From Gammaproteobacteria bacterium (lineage in GTDB: Bacteria; Pseudomonadota; Gammaproteobacteria; UBA6002): DNA of 64,000 bases. The notes under the pieces are model-generated. The model worked only from the letters and a program-made list of their open reading frames with translations. It was not told the DNA's origin and did not search any database. This document shows, piece by piece, positions 56,208 to 64,000 of the stretch. Location: NCBI GenBank assembly GCA_013697705.1, contig JACCWJ010000027.1, positions 110,507 through 174,506 of the forward strand, written 5' to 3'. Positions within the stretch are counted from its first letter, which is position 1; each line of letters begins with the position of its first letter. A program made the translations under genes and the position numbers.

Positions 56208-57795
56208 AAATGCGAGGACTTTTTAGCCTCATATCCTCCAGGTCTAGCTCCCTCTCCAAACGATGAAAAACATCATCATGTATAACACCATTTTTTCTAA
56301 GATCAATAAGTGCCTTACGTTCGGTATTGATTAAATTGCGAGTCAGTTTTCTTATTTTTTGGTCGATCTTATTAAGTGTCGAATAAGGCGCATCTTTCAA
56401 ATTCGATTCTAAAGCAGCTAATCGTCTTATGTAACGCACACGCAATTTTTCGATATAACCTTTAATATCGGTAGATGCCTGAGAGTTTCTATCCAGCTCC
56501 TCAAGCACCGCCTTCATGGTGACAATTCTGGCAAGTGCCTCTTCGTGATTAAATTGACTATCTTTCTCAAAATGAAACCATTTAGATACCAACGAAAGCG
56601 TCAAGGTGGGCAAGAGTAATGTGATTAAAATTATCGAATAAGTTAATAAAATAAGGAGTGACCTATATGGAAATGGCTCACCCGAGGGAAGAAAATTGGG
56701 TAAAGACATCACTAAGATAAGGGACAAAAGCCCGCGCATACCAATCCAACTTAAAGTTGCCAATGCAGACCAGTGGGGCACGGGATCGTTTTCACGCAGC
56801 TTAGCACTGAAATATCGGGGAATGTATGCTGAGGGGTAAACCCAAGCAAAACGGATAAAAAGAATCACCACGTTTATAATTACGACATAGGAGATAATTT
56901 GAGACCAGCTAAATTGCCCTAAGTCTTGAATTACAAATCGCAGCTGCAATCCAATTAAGATAAAAATCAAACCATTAATGACGAAAATAAATTGTTCCCA
57001 AACGGTATGTGCTTTGTGGCGAGATAAGGGGCCTGTAATAATAGGGAATTTACGTGAAAAATATATTCCTGCAGTCACCAGACAAATGATGGGTGAAATT
57101 CGGAGACGGTCAGCAATAATATAAGCAAAATAAGGCACAAGGAGAGAAAATATATTTTGCGCTTTCGCAACGGTTAACCAGATATACATGCGTGTACTCA
57201 ACCATCCGATGAGATAGCCTAATATTACCCCACCTAAAGCGGCTATAAAAAAATCAACTCCTGCACCCCACAATGAAAATGTTCCCGTCATTAATGCAGC
57301 AATCGCATACCGATAAGCCACCAAAGCGGTTGCATCGTTGATCAAACTTTCGCCTTCAATGATTGTTATTAGGCGTCTAGGGATGTTTAGTTTTTTTACA
57401 ATAGAAATGGCTGAAGAGGCATCAGTCGGCGACACAATTGCCCCAAATATAAAACACACCGCCCAACTCATCGCCGGAATTAATAGCTTCATTACGACTG
57501 CAACAACGCACATTGTGAATAAAACCAAACCAATCGCTAACATCGTAATAGGGCGTTTGTTAGCCACAAAATCGCGCCATGACGTGAAGAAAGCGGCAGA
57601 AAATATTATGGGAGGAATAAACAAGACGAGCAATAAATTGGGTTTAAAATTAACATCGGGTAGGCCTGGGATGAAACTGACTAGCAAACTTGCTAAAAGT
57701 AAAAAAATTTCGGCGGGCATTTTTATTTTAGAAGCAAGTGTGGTAGCTATTGCTGAAAATAAAAGCAACGCCAGCAATATTTCAATGAAACTCAT
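56206..57795 (-). CDS. CPA1-family Na+/H+ antiporter
   Basis: A 529-residue cation:proton antiporter. About twelve membrane helices fill residues 1-415, with the family motifs FIPPIIFSAAF, GAIVSPTDASSA (the ion-binding Thr-Asp region) and GESLINDATALVAYR (Glu and Asn-Asp of the transport core). A soluble tail of about 110 residues (about 420-529) is rich in Arg, Lys, Glu and Leu and helical, as in YjcE/NhaP-like proteins, and may be regulatory. It exports Na+ (or K+) in exchange for protons for pH and salt balance. A 109-residue membrane protein gene lies 29 bp upstream on the same strand and could be cotranscribed. Confidence 0.9.
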   Translation of the reverse strand: MSFIEILLALLLFSAIATTLASKIKMPAEIFLLLASLLVSFIPGLPDVNFKPNLLLVLFIPPIIFSAAFFTSWRDFVANKRPITMLAIGLVLFTMCVVAVVMKLLIPAMSWAVCFIFGAIVSPTDASSAISIVKKLNIPRRLITIIEGESLINDATALVAYRYAIAALMTGTFSLWGAGVDFFIAALGGVILGYLIGWLSTRMYIWLTVAKAQNIFSLLVPYFAYIIADRLRISPIICLVTAGIYFSRKFPIITGPLSRHKAHTVWEQFIFVINGLIFILIGLQLRFVIQDLGQFSWSQIISYVVIINVVILFIRFAWVYPSAYIPRYFSAKLRENDPVPHWSALATLSWIGMRGLLSLILVMSLPNFLPSGEPFPYRSLLILLTYSIILITLLLPTLTLSLVSKWFHFEKDSQFNHEEALARIVTMKAVLEELDRNSQASTDIKGYIEKLRVRYIRRLAALESNLKDAPYSTLNKIDQKIRKLTRNLINTERKALIDLRKNGVIHDDVFHRLERELDLEDMRLKSPRI

Positions 57796-57824
57796 CCATT
57801 ATTCCATTAGTGTTGACGGTAGAG

Positions 57825-58154
57825 CTAATAATACTTCTGATTAAGTTGAGGCGTTTCTTCTTCTTTAATTAAGTATGAGGTCATTGCAATGATAATCAAG
57901 GATGAAACTTTGTAAGCATCCTCCTCATTCAAACCGCCTTCTAAATAATATCCTAGCAAGTTCGTGGCAAAAATGGCGATTAAATTCATGAAGGCGTCAT
58001 CAAATCGTCCTTCACCAAAATTGTAACAGGGAGCAAATGCAGCAAAAAAATTGCCAGTATACAAAGAGCTGCGCCCCGAAAAGAAAGTGAATAGAGTTCC
58101 TAGACAAAAAAATGACGAGCCCTGTCTGACACTTTTTAAACGTTTTTCTAACAT
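57825..58154 (-). CDS. Small hypothetical membrane-associated protein
   Basis: A 109-residue protein that I do not recognise. It has two hydrophobic stretches (GSSFFCLGTLFTFFSG and DAFMNLIAIFATNLLGYYL) separated by an aromatic/glycine-rich section, then an acidic patch (EGGLNEEDAYKV) and a third hydrophobic helix (SSLIIIAMTSYLI). It has no cleavable signal. The ATG at 58154 follows GAGA-type sequence, a weak binding site. The antiporter gene follows by 29 bp, so a role beside that transporter is conceivable but unsupported. Confidence 0.55.
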   Translation of the reverse strand: MLEKRLKSVRQGSSFFCLGTLFTFFSGRSSLYTGNFFAAFAPCYNFGEGRFDDAFMNLIAIFATNLLGYYLEGGLNEEDAYKVSSLIIIAMTSYLIKEEETPQLNQKYY

Positions 58155-58257
58155 TTTTTTCTCAAATTTATCATTGAGATGCTTGGATACAGAGCCAAAA
58201 TAGAATGGCTTAATTAAAAAGTACTGATCGGTCTTACGGGAGGCACTGAATCTTTAA

Positions 58258-58274
58258 CGCGCTAACCCAGCGCG
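58258..58274. repeat. GC-rich hairpin in the gap before the CDF gene
   Basis: Arms CGCGCT and AGCGCG enclose a 5-nt loop. It lies in the 278-bp gap between the divergent small-protein and CDF genes. A second small stem (CCGC-AGT-GCGG) occurs near 58411-58421, close to the CDF start. No known metal riboswitch was recognised there, and nothing else is seen in the gap. Confidence 0.35.
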
Positions 58275-58432
58275 AATAATAACACACATTATACATAAGA
58301 AGCCAAACACGCTACTTGCTAGCGGCTAATAAAACAATTAATCTCTTATCACAATAAAGTTAGCGGGGTAGTACTCTCTCACCCGGCAAGTCAAAATTCT
58401 ACCGCAGTGCGGCAAAGAACAAGGATAACTCA

Positions 58433-59344
58433 ATGGGCAAAGGTCACAGTCATGCTATTCCAACTACGACTAAAGAAAGGCCGTTAATCTATGCCTTGAT
58501 TCTGACGGGTCTTTTTATGTTTGCTGAGATCATCGGTGGAGTGCTTACAGGGTCTCTTGCATTAATTTCAGATGCGGCGCATATGCTAACAGATGTGACT
58601 GCATTAATAATCGCTTTAATGGCCATTAAAATTGGTCGGCGCCCCGCTGACGCTTCACGGACATTTGGTTATTATCGATTCGAGATATTAGCCGCTGCTT
58701 TTAACACGATGATGTTATTTGTAGTTGCGATTTACATTTTGTATGAAGCCTATATCCGCTTTAGTAAACCTCCTGAAATCCATTCCCAAGGTATGCTGAT
58801 CATTGCCACCTTAGGTTTAATAGTTAATCTTATCTCAATGAAATTACTTACCGCTGGCAAGGATAAAAGTCTTAATATAAAAGGCGCTTATCTCGAAGTA
58901 TGGAGCGACATGCTTGGCTCCCTCGGCGTAATTTTAGGCGCGATTATCATTCAAGTCTCAGGTTGGACTTTTGTCGACTCGATCATTGCCGTTTTGATAG
59001 GGTTATGGGTGCTCCCCCGCTCCTGGATTCTACTAAAAGAAAGTGTGAATATTTTATTGGAAGGGGTGCCTGAAGGAATAGATTTACCCAAACTTTCGGC
59101 GGCTATCTGCTCTATTGCAGGGGTGCTGAATATCCACGAATTACATGTCTGGGGAATTACCAGCGAACGCATAAGTTTAACCGCGCACGTTGTGGTTAAT
59201 GAGAAATATGATGGCGCCCAAGTGGTGCAGCAGATGCGTGAAATGTTAGCCACCGAATTTAGTATTACCCATACCACATTGCAGTACGAACGTAAAATAT
59301 GTATGGATGAAGATAATTTTTGTAGTTTAGCTTCACAGCACTAA
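58433..59344 (+). CDS. Cation diffusion facilitator (CzcD/ZitB-like metal exporter)
   Basis: A 303-residue divalent-metal:proton antiporter of the inner membrane with six helices and a C-terminal cytoplasmic domain. The TM2 metal site is Asp47, His50 and Asp54 (SDAAHMLTDV). The TM5 half is Glu155 and Asp159 in YLEVWSDMLGS, where Zn2+-selective members normally have His-xxx-Asp. The Glu may widen or shift metal choice. The N-terminus has a short MGKGHSH metal-binding tag, and the C-terminal region HELHVWGITSERISLTAHV matches the ferredoxin-like regulatory domain. AAGGAT stands before the ATG. It is followed by homospermidine synthase in the same direction after 53 bp. Confidence 0.9.
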   Translation: MGKGHSHAIPTTTKERPLIYALILTGLFMFAEIIGGVLTGSLALISDAAHMLTDVTALIIALMAIKIGRRPADASRTFGYYRFEILAAAFNTMMLFVVAIYILYEAYIRFSKPPEIHSQGMLIIATLGLIVNLISMKLLTAGKDKSLNIKGAYLEVWSDMLGSLGVILGAIIIQVSGWTFVDSIIAVLIGLWVLPRSWILLKESVNILLEGVPEGIDLPKLSAAICSIAGVLNIHELHVWGITSERISLTAHVVVNEKYDGAQVVQQMREMLATEFSITHTTLQYERKICMDEDNFCSLASQH

Positions 59345-59397
59345 TTTTTGAATTTTGCTCGAACGTTCAGTTTTGCGCTGAACTTAAAGGAAATACA

Positions 59398-60816
59398 GTG
59401 AGTAATGCGAACCCTATTTATTTTAAATTCACTCAGAAATTAGTCATCATTGGATTCGGTAGCATCGCTCAAAGTGTTCTGCCGCTTATATTTCGCCACA
59501 TTCAAATAGAACCACAACAAATCACCATCATTACCGTGAATAATCAGGGGTTAAACGTTGCTCAAGAATACGGCATTAACTTTCAATTAGAGACCCTCAC
59601 TGCTCAAAACTACCAAGCAGTGCTGAGCCCCCTTCTTTCGCAGGGTGACTTCGTTCTCAATCTTTCGGTGTCTGTCTCAAGCCTTGACCTGATTAAACTC
59701 TGTCGACAACAAGGGGCGTTGTATCTTGATACCTGTATTGAGCCTTGGGAAGGTGGGTATACAGATGCTGAGCTTGATCCATCACTTCGCTCAAATTATG
59801 CGCTCAGAGAACGGGTAATGGAAATTAAGCATCATAACTCGGGCGGACCCACCGCGGTTATTACGCATGGTGCAAACCCAGGCTTGGTATCCTATTTTCT
59901 TAAAGCTGCATTATTAAATATCGCCAAAGATAATGGCGAAGTAGTGAGTGAACCCTTGTCACAATCTGGGTGGGCTAAGCTGAGTGAGCAGCTTCATATA
60001 AAAGCGATTCATATCGCGGAATATGATTCACAAACTTCGACCATACCAAAGTCTTCTGATGAATTTGTCAATACCTGGTCAGTAGATGGCTTCATTTCAG
60101 AAGGATTACAGCCAGCGGAATTGGGTTGGGGGACACACGAGAGACATTGGCCGGCTGATGGACATCAGCATACGTTTGGCTCAAAATCTGCAATCTATCT
60201 CAGTTGCCCTGGCGCTGCAGTGCGTGTGCGGACATGGGCACCTATCAGCGGATCATTTCATGGCTTTTTGATAACACATGGCGAAACGATTTCGATTGCA
60301 GACTATTATACGATACAGGAAAATGGCAAAGTTCATTACCGTCCCACGGTGCATTATGCTTATCATCCGTGCCAAGATGCTGTGTTGTCTATTAATGAAC
60401 TAGCAGGACACGAGTGGCAACCTCAAAAATCGAAACGCTTGTTGATGCAAGAGATTACCGACGGAGCGGATGAATTAGGGGTGTTATTGATGGGCAACAC
60501 CAAGGGCGCCTATTGGTATGGATCTATCCTTTCGATCACAGAGGCAAGAAAGTTAGCGCCTCATAATAATGCAACTAGTTTGCAAGTCTCCGCAAGTGTA
60601 CTTGCGGGAATGCTTTGGGCATTAGAACACCCCGATGAAGGTCTCGTGGAGCCGGAAGACATCGATCATACATTTATACTGAATATTGCACGTCCTTACC
60701 TTGGAGAGGTCGCAGGATATTATACTGACTGGACCCCCATTAATGATCGTGAAAAATTATTTTCTGAAAAACTTGATCGAACAGATCCTTGGCAATTTAT
60801 AAACATTCGCGTTTGA
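59398..60816 (+). CDS. hss: Homospermidine synthase
   Basis: A 472-residue enzyme that condenses putrescine units (or putrescine with spermidine) into homospermidine using NAD+ as a recycled cofactor. The N-terminal Rossmann motif is VIIGFGSIAQSVLPL; LNLSVSVSSLDLI, YLDTCIEPWEGGY, THGANPGLVSYF and ELGVLLMGNTKGAYWYGS are family signatures. The length is close to that of known bacterial enzymes. Translation begins at GTG 59398 behind AAAGGAA. A small hairpin (GTTCAG/CTGAAC, 59365-59383) sits just before the binding site and could modulate initiation. The enzyme is found in Legionella and other intracellular proteobacteria. The carrier gene begins 12 bp downstream and is probably cotranscribed. 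Confidence 0.93.
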   Translation: MSNANPIYFKFTQKLVIIGFGSIAQSVLPLIFRHIQIEPQQITIITVNNQGLNVAQEYGINFQLETLTAQNYQAVLSPLLSQGDFVLNLSVSVSSLDLIKLCRQQGALYLDTCIEPWEGGYTDAELDPSLRSNYALRERVMEIKHHNSGGPTAVITHGANPGLVSYFLKAALLNIAKDNGEVVSEPLSQSGWAKLSEQLHIKAIHIAEYDSQTSTIPKSSDEFVNTWSVDGFISEGLQPAELGWGTHERHWPADGHQHTFGSKSAIYLSCPGAAVRVRTWAPISGSFHGFLITHGETISIADYYTIQENGKVHYRPTVHYAYHPCQDAVLSINELAGHEWQPQKSKRLLMQEITDGADELGVLLMGNTKGAYWYGSILSITEARKLAPHNNATSLQVSASVLAGMLWALEHPDEGLVEPEDIDHTFILNIARPYLGEVAGYYTDWTPINDREKLFSEKLDRTDPWQFINIRV

Positions 60817-60828
60817 TAATTTTGACCT

Positions 60829-63800
60829 ATGAATGGATTCAAGCTACTAAATTTTTTTTCACGCTGGTATCAAATCAAGCCAACTGAATTCTTTATCGTT
60901 CAATTGTTCCTCTTCTATTTAACCGCCATCAGCAGTTTCTATGTTGTCGGTGTGAGTACAGGAGAAACACTTTTTTTATCACGACTCGATATAGGCACCT
61001 TAAAGGACCTGCTCCCCTGGATTTTTATCAGCATTTCAGTCTCCACTATTATTATCACTTGGCTCTATAGTCATTTTATAAATAAATTACCTCGCGTTAA
61101 ATTAATCATCACTTGCGATGGGCTAATTGCGCTTAGCATCATACTATTTAGACAATTACTTGAGCTCAGCCCTGTACCCTCTTGGATTTATTTTGCGCTA
61201 ATTGTTTGGATCGAAGCCTGTGCTGGATTTAAGATAGCGCTGTTTTTTTCTTACCTGGGAGACTATTTCTCTTCACGCGATGCGAGGCGTTTGTATAGTT
61301 ACATCCTGATTGGTATGGCGCTCGGGTCAATACTAGGCGGTTTATTCACATTAATAACCTCAAAATACATTCTTGTTAAAAATTTACTTTATGTAGCGGT
61401 GATAATTCTTTTGTTAACCAGTGTGATTGGCTACTACATATCCATCGTGGCCAAACCTTGCCAAATTAATAGTCATAAACAACACGTTAAAATACCCTTA
61501 AAAAATTTAATAGAACACCCCTATCTAAAATTAATTTTTTTAATAACTATTGCCAGTGCCATCTGCTTTGTTATTGCTGATTATCAAATGTTAATTACGG
61601 CAAGTCAGGTTATTGCAGGAGCCGAACTCGCAGGATTTTTCGGTAAATTTTTTATGGTGATTGGCTTCGTGCAATTAGGCATTGAAACGTTATTGGGCAC
61701 ATGGCTACTTACACGTTTAGGGGTAATCAAAAATCTGTTTGTACTGCCATTTTTGCTAATGATTCAAAGTATATTTTTTGCAGGTTATCCTACTTTATTT
61801 TTTGCAACCGCAATCAATTTCACTTACTTAGCGCTCTCAGAAACAGTTGACCTATCCAGTCGCCAATTATTGTTTTTACCATTATCTACCAAGACGCGTC
61901 TTTATAGCTCAGCCTTAGCTAACGGAATTCTTGAACCTGCCGGTAAAATTGTGATTGCATTAATTCTTTTTGTTTATGCCATTATCAACGCGCCCATTCA
62001 AGTTTATACCGTCACTTTATTCTTAATGGCTGGTGTTTGGATTGCTTTGATTTTTCCTCTCAAAAAACGTTATCAAATAGCATTATCTAATATGTTACGT
62101 AGTGATAAATTGTACACTGAGGAATTGGAAGCTGATATCGCTACCTTTCACAAATCATTAATGGCATCCGATAATTATCCATTGGTGAAAAATTTATTAG
62201 AAGAAACGAATGCGACAAAATTACTTTTTGTCTTGAATGTTTTGCCCGAGAAAACACTGAAACAATTTAAGCCACAACTTAAAGAAATACTGAGCTTTAG
62301 CAAAGATAATGCTGTCATTGAATTTATCTTAAATGTGCTAGGGCGTGTAGGAAATAGAGAAGACCTACCCGTCATCGAAAAATTCTTAGTAGCAGAAAAC
62401 GCCCGCATAATCAGGGTGGCATTAAATATATACTGTAAATTGATGAATACATTTCCTCTTGATGTCTTTGAACGATTTTTTCATTCCGAAGATAGTTCAA
62501 TTAAGATGGCAAGCTTAGTGAATTGCTTCAAATATCGAGGTAAAAAAGGCAAAATTATTGTCAGGGAAGAACTCGCTCTTTTATTAAAAAATAATCCCCT
62601 CGACGCTTTAAAGCTTATCCAAGAAATCGGTGGTTCCGGGATGACTCTCCCCCTCAATAAACTGCTTTGTCACACCGATGCAAAAGTACGCATCAAAGCA
62701 ATCCAAGCGGTCCCCGCTCTACCCTATCCCCGCTTAATTCCAAATCTCATCAAAAACTTAGTAAACTCTTCTTCGACATGGAATGATGTCCGCAGAGCAT
62801 TGCATGCTATGCCGTCAGAGACAGAGTCAGCTTTGATTATATTTTACAATGATGCAGATTTATCAGAAAAAGTGCGCAGTTTTTTATTAAGTATTTTAGG
62901 TAAGATAGGCGGCGTGGTTTCTTTGAACTATCTTTTGCGTGTCCTCAACAATAAGCAATCTTCACCCATGCTGCTTGTTGCAGCCAAAGAGGGTTTGCAG
63001 TTATTCAATTATCCAATGACATTACCTGCTGATTTGAAGCAAGAACTTAAAATCGCATTAGCCCGATTGCAACAACAGTTATTAACACTAAAAAGCGCCT
63101 ACTTAGAAATTAATACTGCGACAAAATTACGCGCTTTATTTTATGATACCTTCTATTTTTATGCGGAAATATTTTTTAATTTATTGGGTTTATATTATGG
63201 TTTAAAAGAATTAGGCCGTGTCATTCCCCACTTAGAAACTATTCATGAGGAAAAATTAGGCGCTGAAATATTAGAGTTTCTGGAGGTGTCTGTTTCACGC
63301 ACTCATTTCAATCAAATAACAAAATTATTTTTACCGCCACTTGATTCTCTCAAATCTCACAATATAGGCATGCAACCTGCCATTATTAGTCAATTACTAG
63401 CAATGGATTGTTGGGTGCGATCGCTCACGCTGTACTACATCGTTGAAAACGACATTGTCATCAAGGAAAGTCCCATGGATAAACAAGAGCACTTCTTAAC
63501 ATCAAAAATTAATACTGTTTTACTGCTGAAACAAATTGAACTATTCAGCACTATCGCAACCCATTATTTACTCGGCTTTGCCGAAATAGTGCATGAAGAC
63601 CATTTCTTTACGAACGAATGCCTTTTTAAGGAAGGAGACAAAGGCGACTCTTTATATTTAATAACAGCAGGGCTAGTGAGTATTCAGACAAACAACGAAG
63701 AGTTATCCCAACTTGGCCCTGGAGAGTGCTTAGGGGAAATGGCACTTCTGGATAAACTGCCCCGTTCTGCCAGTGCAATTGCTTTACAAGACACCCACGT

Positions 63801-63900
63801 GCTTAGAATAGATGGGCCAGATTTTGAAGAAGCATTATTAGTCCACCCCGAAGTTGCTTTGAGTTTATTGAAGATTTTGTCCCGACGACTACGCAATTAA
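60829..63900 (+). CDS. NTT-like carrier fused to HEAT repeats and a cyclic-nucleotide-binding domain
   Basis: A 1023-residue membrane protein. Residues 1-430 form about twelve hydrophobic spans resembling the ATP/ADP translocase-like (NTT/Npt) branch of the major facilitator superfamily; the LGDYFSSRDARRLYSYILIG loop is typical. Residues about 440-760 are helical HEAT-like repeats (for example NREDLPVIEKFLVAENARI and NKLLCHTDAKVRIKAIQAV). After a linker, residues about 915-1015 form a cNMP-binding domain with the phosphate-binding cassette GECLGEMALLDKLPRSASA; Glu970 and Arg979 are the expected ligand residues. Transport substrate is unknown and may not be a nucleotide. Gating by cAMP is inferred. 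It overlaps no neighbour and follows homospermidine synthase by 12 bp. Confidence 0.85.
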   Translation: MNGFKLLNFFSRWYQIKPTEFFIVQLFLFYLTAISSFYVVGVSTGETLFLSRLDIGTLKDLLPWIFISISVSTIIITWLYSHFINKLPRVKLIITCDGLIALSIILFRQLLELSPVPSWIYFALIVWIEACAGFKIALFFSYLGDYFSSRDARRLYSYILIGMALGSILGGLFTLITSKYILVKNLLYVAVIILLLTSVIGYYISIVAKPCQINSHKQHVKIPLKNLIEHPYLKLIFLITIASAICFVIADYQMLITASQVIAGAELAGFFGKFFMVIGFVQLGIETLLGTWLLTRLGVIKNLFVLPFLLMIQSIFFAGYPTLFFATAINFTYLALSETVDLSSRQLLFLPLSTKTRLYSSALANGILEPAGKIVIALILFVYAIINAPIQVYTVTLFLMAGVWIALIFPLKKRYQIALSNMLRSDKLYTEELEADIATFHKSLMASDNYPLVKNLLEETNATKLLFVLNVLPEKTLKQFKPQLKEILSFSKDNAVIEFILNVLGRVGNREDLPVIEKFLVAENARIIRVALNIYCKLMNTFPLDVFERFFHSEDSSIKMASLVNCFKYRGKKGKIIVREELALLLKNNPLDALKLIQEIGGSGMTLPLNKLLCHTDAKVRIKAIQAVPALPYPRLIPNLIKNLVNSSSTWNDVRRALHAMPSETESALIIFYNDADLSEKVRSFLLSILGKIGGVVSLNYLLRVLNNKQSSPMLLVAAKEGLQLFNYPMTLPADLKQELKIALARLQQQLLTLKSAYLEINTATKLRALFYDTFYFYAEIFFNLLGLYYGLKELGRVIPHLETIHEEKLGAEILEFLEVSVSRTHFNQITKLFLPPLDSLKSHNIGMQPAIISQLLAMDCWVRSLTLYYIVENDIVIKESPMDKQEHFLTSKINTVLLLKQIELFSTIATHYLLGFAEIVHEDHFFTNECLFKEGDKGDSLYLITAGLVSIQTNNEELSQLGPGECLGEMALLDKLPRSASAIALQDTHVLRIDGPDFEEALLVHPEVALSLLKILSRRLRN

Positions 63901-63938
63901 TCGGTTTTGTCGAAAGAGAAGTGGTTACCCGCGACCCA

Positions 63939-64000
63939 CCCTCCACGTCGTCCCGCGACCAAACCCCTCCACGTCGTCCCGCGATTTATTCGCGGGATCC
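63939..64000 (+). repeat. Palindromic dispersed repeat, copies 2 (partial) and 3
   Basis: Two tandem copies of CCCTCCACGTCGTCCCGCGA occur at 63939-63958 and 63965-63984. The second continues into TTTATT and CGCGGGATCC, completing the palindrome, and runs into the window end. They match copy 1 at 1823-1857 on the other strand. Confidence 0.65.

Noticed and set aside
57338..57844. Plus-strand 168-codon frame opposite the antiporter
   Set aside because: The opposing frame carries the conserved CPA1 motifs; this frame is an antisense artefact of hydrophobic codons.
58155..58432. Metal riboswitch before the CDF gene
   Set aside because: Only small isolated stems are present; the four-way junction of NiCo/czcD or the yybP/mntP fold was not recognisable.

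Overview
The window reads as chromosome from an AT-rich, host-associated gammaproteobacterium of the Legionella/Coxiella/Berkiella kind (order Legionellales). This placement is inferred from gene content: a porin of the Legionella major outer membrane protein family, a homospermidine synthase, a nucleotide-transporter-like carrier, and a 2070-residue ankyrin protein that looks like a secreted effector. No rRNA or tRNA gene, CRISPR array, transposase, integrase or prophage gene was seen.

Layout. 1-7.9 kb holds housekeeping and envelope genes: the start of murJ (cut by the window edge), small membrane or periplasmic proteins, a dicarboxylate/amino-acid symporter, the MOMP-like porin, a tRNA-dihydrouridine synthase and a YaiI-family protein. 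7.9-14.1 kb is one giant gene. Its N-terminal part carries a His-Asp-Cys triad laid out as in YopJ-family acetyltransferases, and its C-terminal part carries ankyrin repeats. 14.4-23.9 kb is a nucleotide-sugar and surface-polysaccharide region: glmS, a UDP-sugar dehydrogenase, two sugar epimerase/dehydratases, a membrane GT2 glycosyltransferase, a HEAT-repeat membrane protein and a TPR/outer-membrane barrel protein. 24.0-38.4 kb is a polyketide locus. Two megasynthases (FAAL-ACP-KS-ACP-KS-ACP-KS-ACP and KS-DH*-ACP-TE) have no acyltransferase or ketoreductase, and they are divergent from an MIO-type aromatic/histidine ammonia-lyase-family gene. A FadL-like outer membrane channel, a wrecked O-methyltransferase and a second methyltransferase follow.

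41.6-55.0 kb is a second-messenger block. It has a membrane protein with a decayed GGDEF and intact EAL domain, then two giant divergent paralogues built as kinase-like/ATPase/helical/GAF. One ends in a class III adenylate/guanylate cyclase and the other in GGDEF-EAL. Each has lost a different catalytic residue of the kinase fold. 55.1-63.9 kb holds a VOC protein, a DUF1579-like secreted protein, a CPA1 antiporter, a CDF metal exporter, homospermidine synthase and an NTT-like carrier fused to HEAT repeats and a cyclic-nucleotide-binding domain. A palindromic repeat family occurs at both ends of the window.

How the parts may work together (inference). The lyase could make an acid that the FAAL loads as starter unit of the polyketide. 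Cyclic di-GMP from the large GGDEF-EAL protein could act on the Pga-like polysaccharide exporter. cAMP from the cyclase could be read by the cNMP domain of the carrier. The strongest candidates for something undescribed are the YopJ-like/ankyrin giant, the lyase plus trans-AT polyketide locus, and the twin kinase-like hubs. Two very short genes with strong ribosome binding sites (25 and 28 codons) are also reported.
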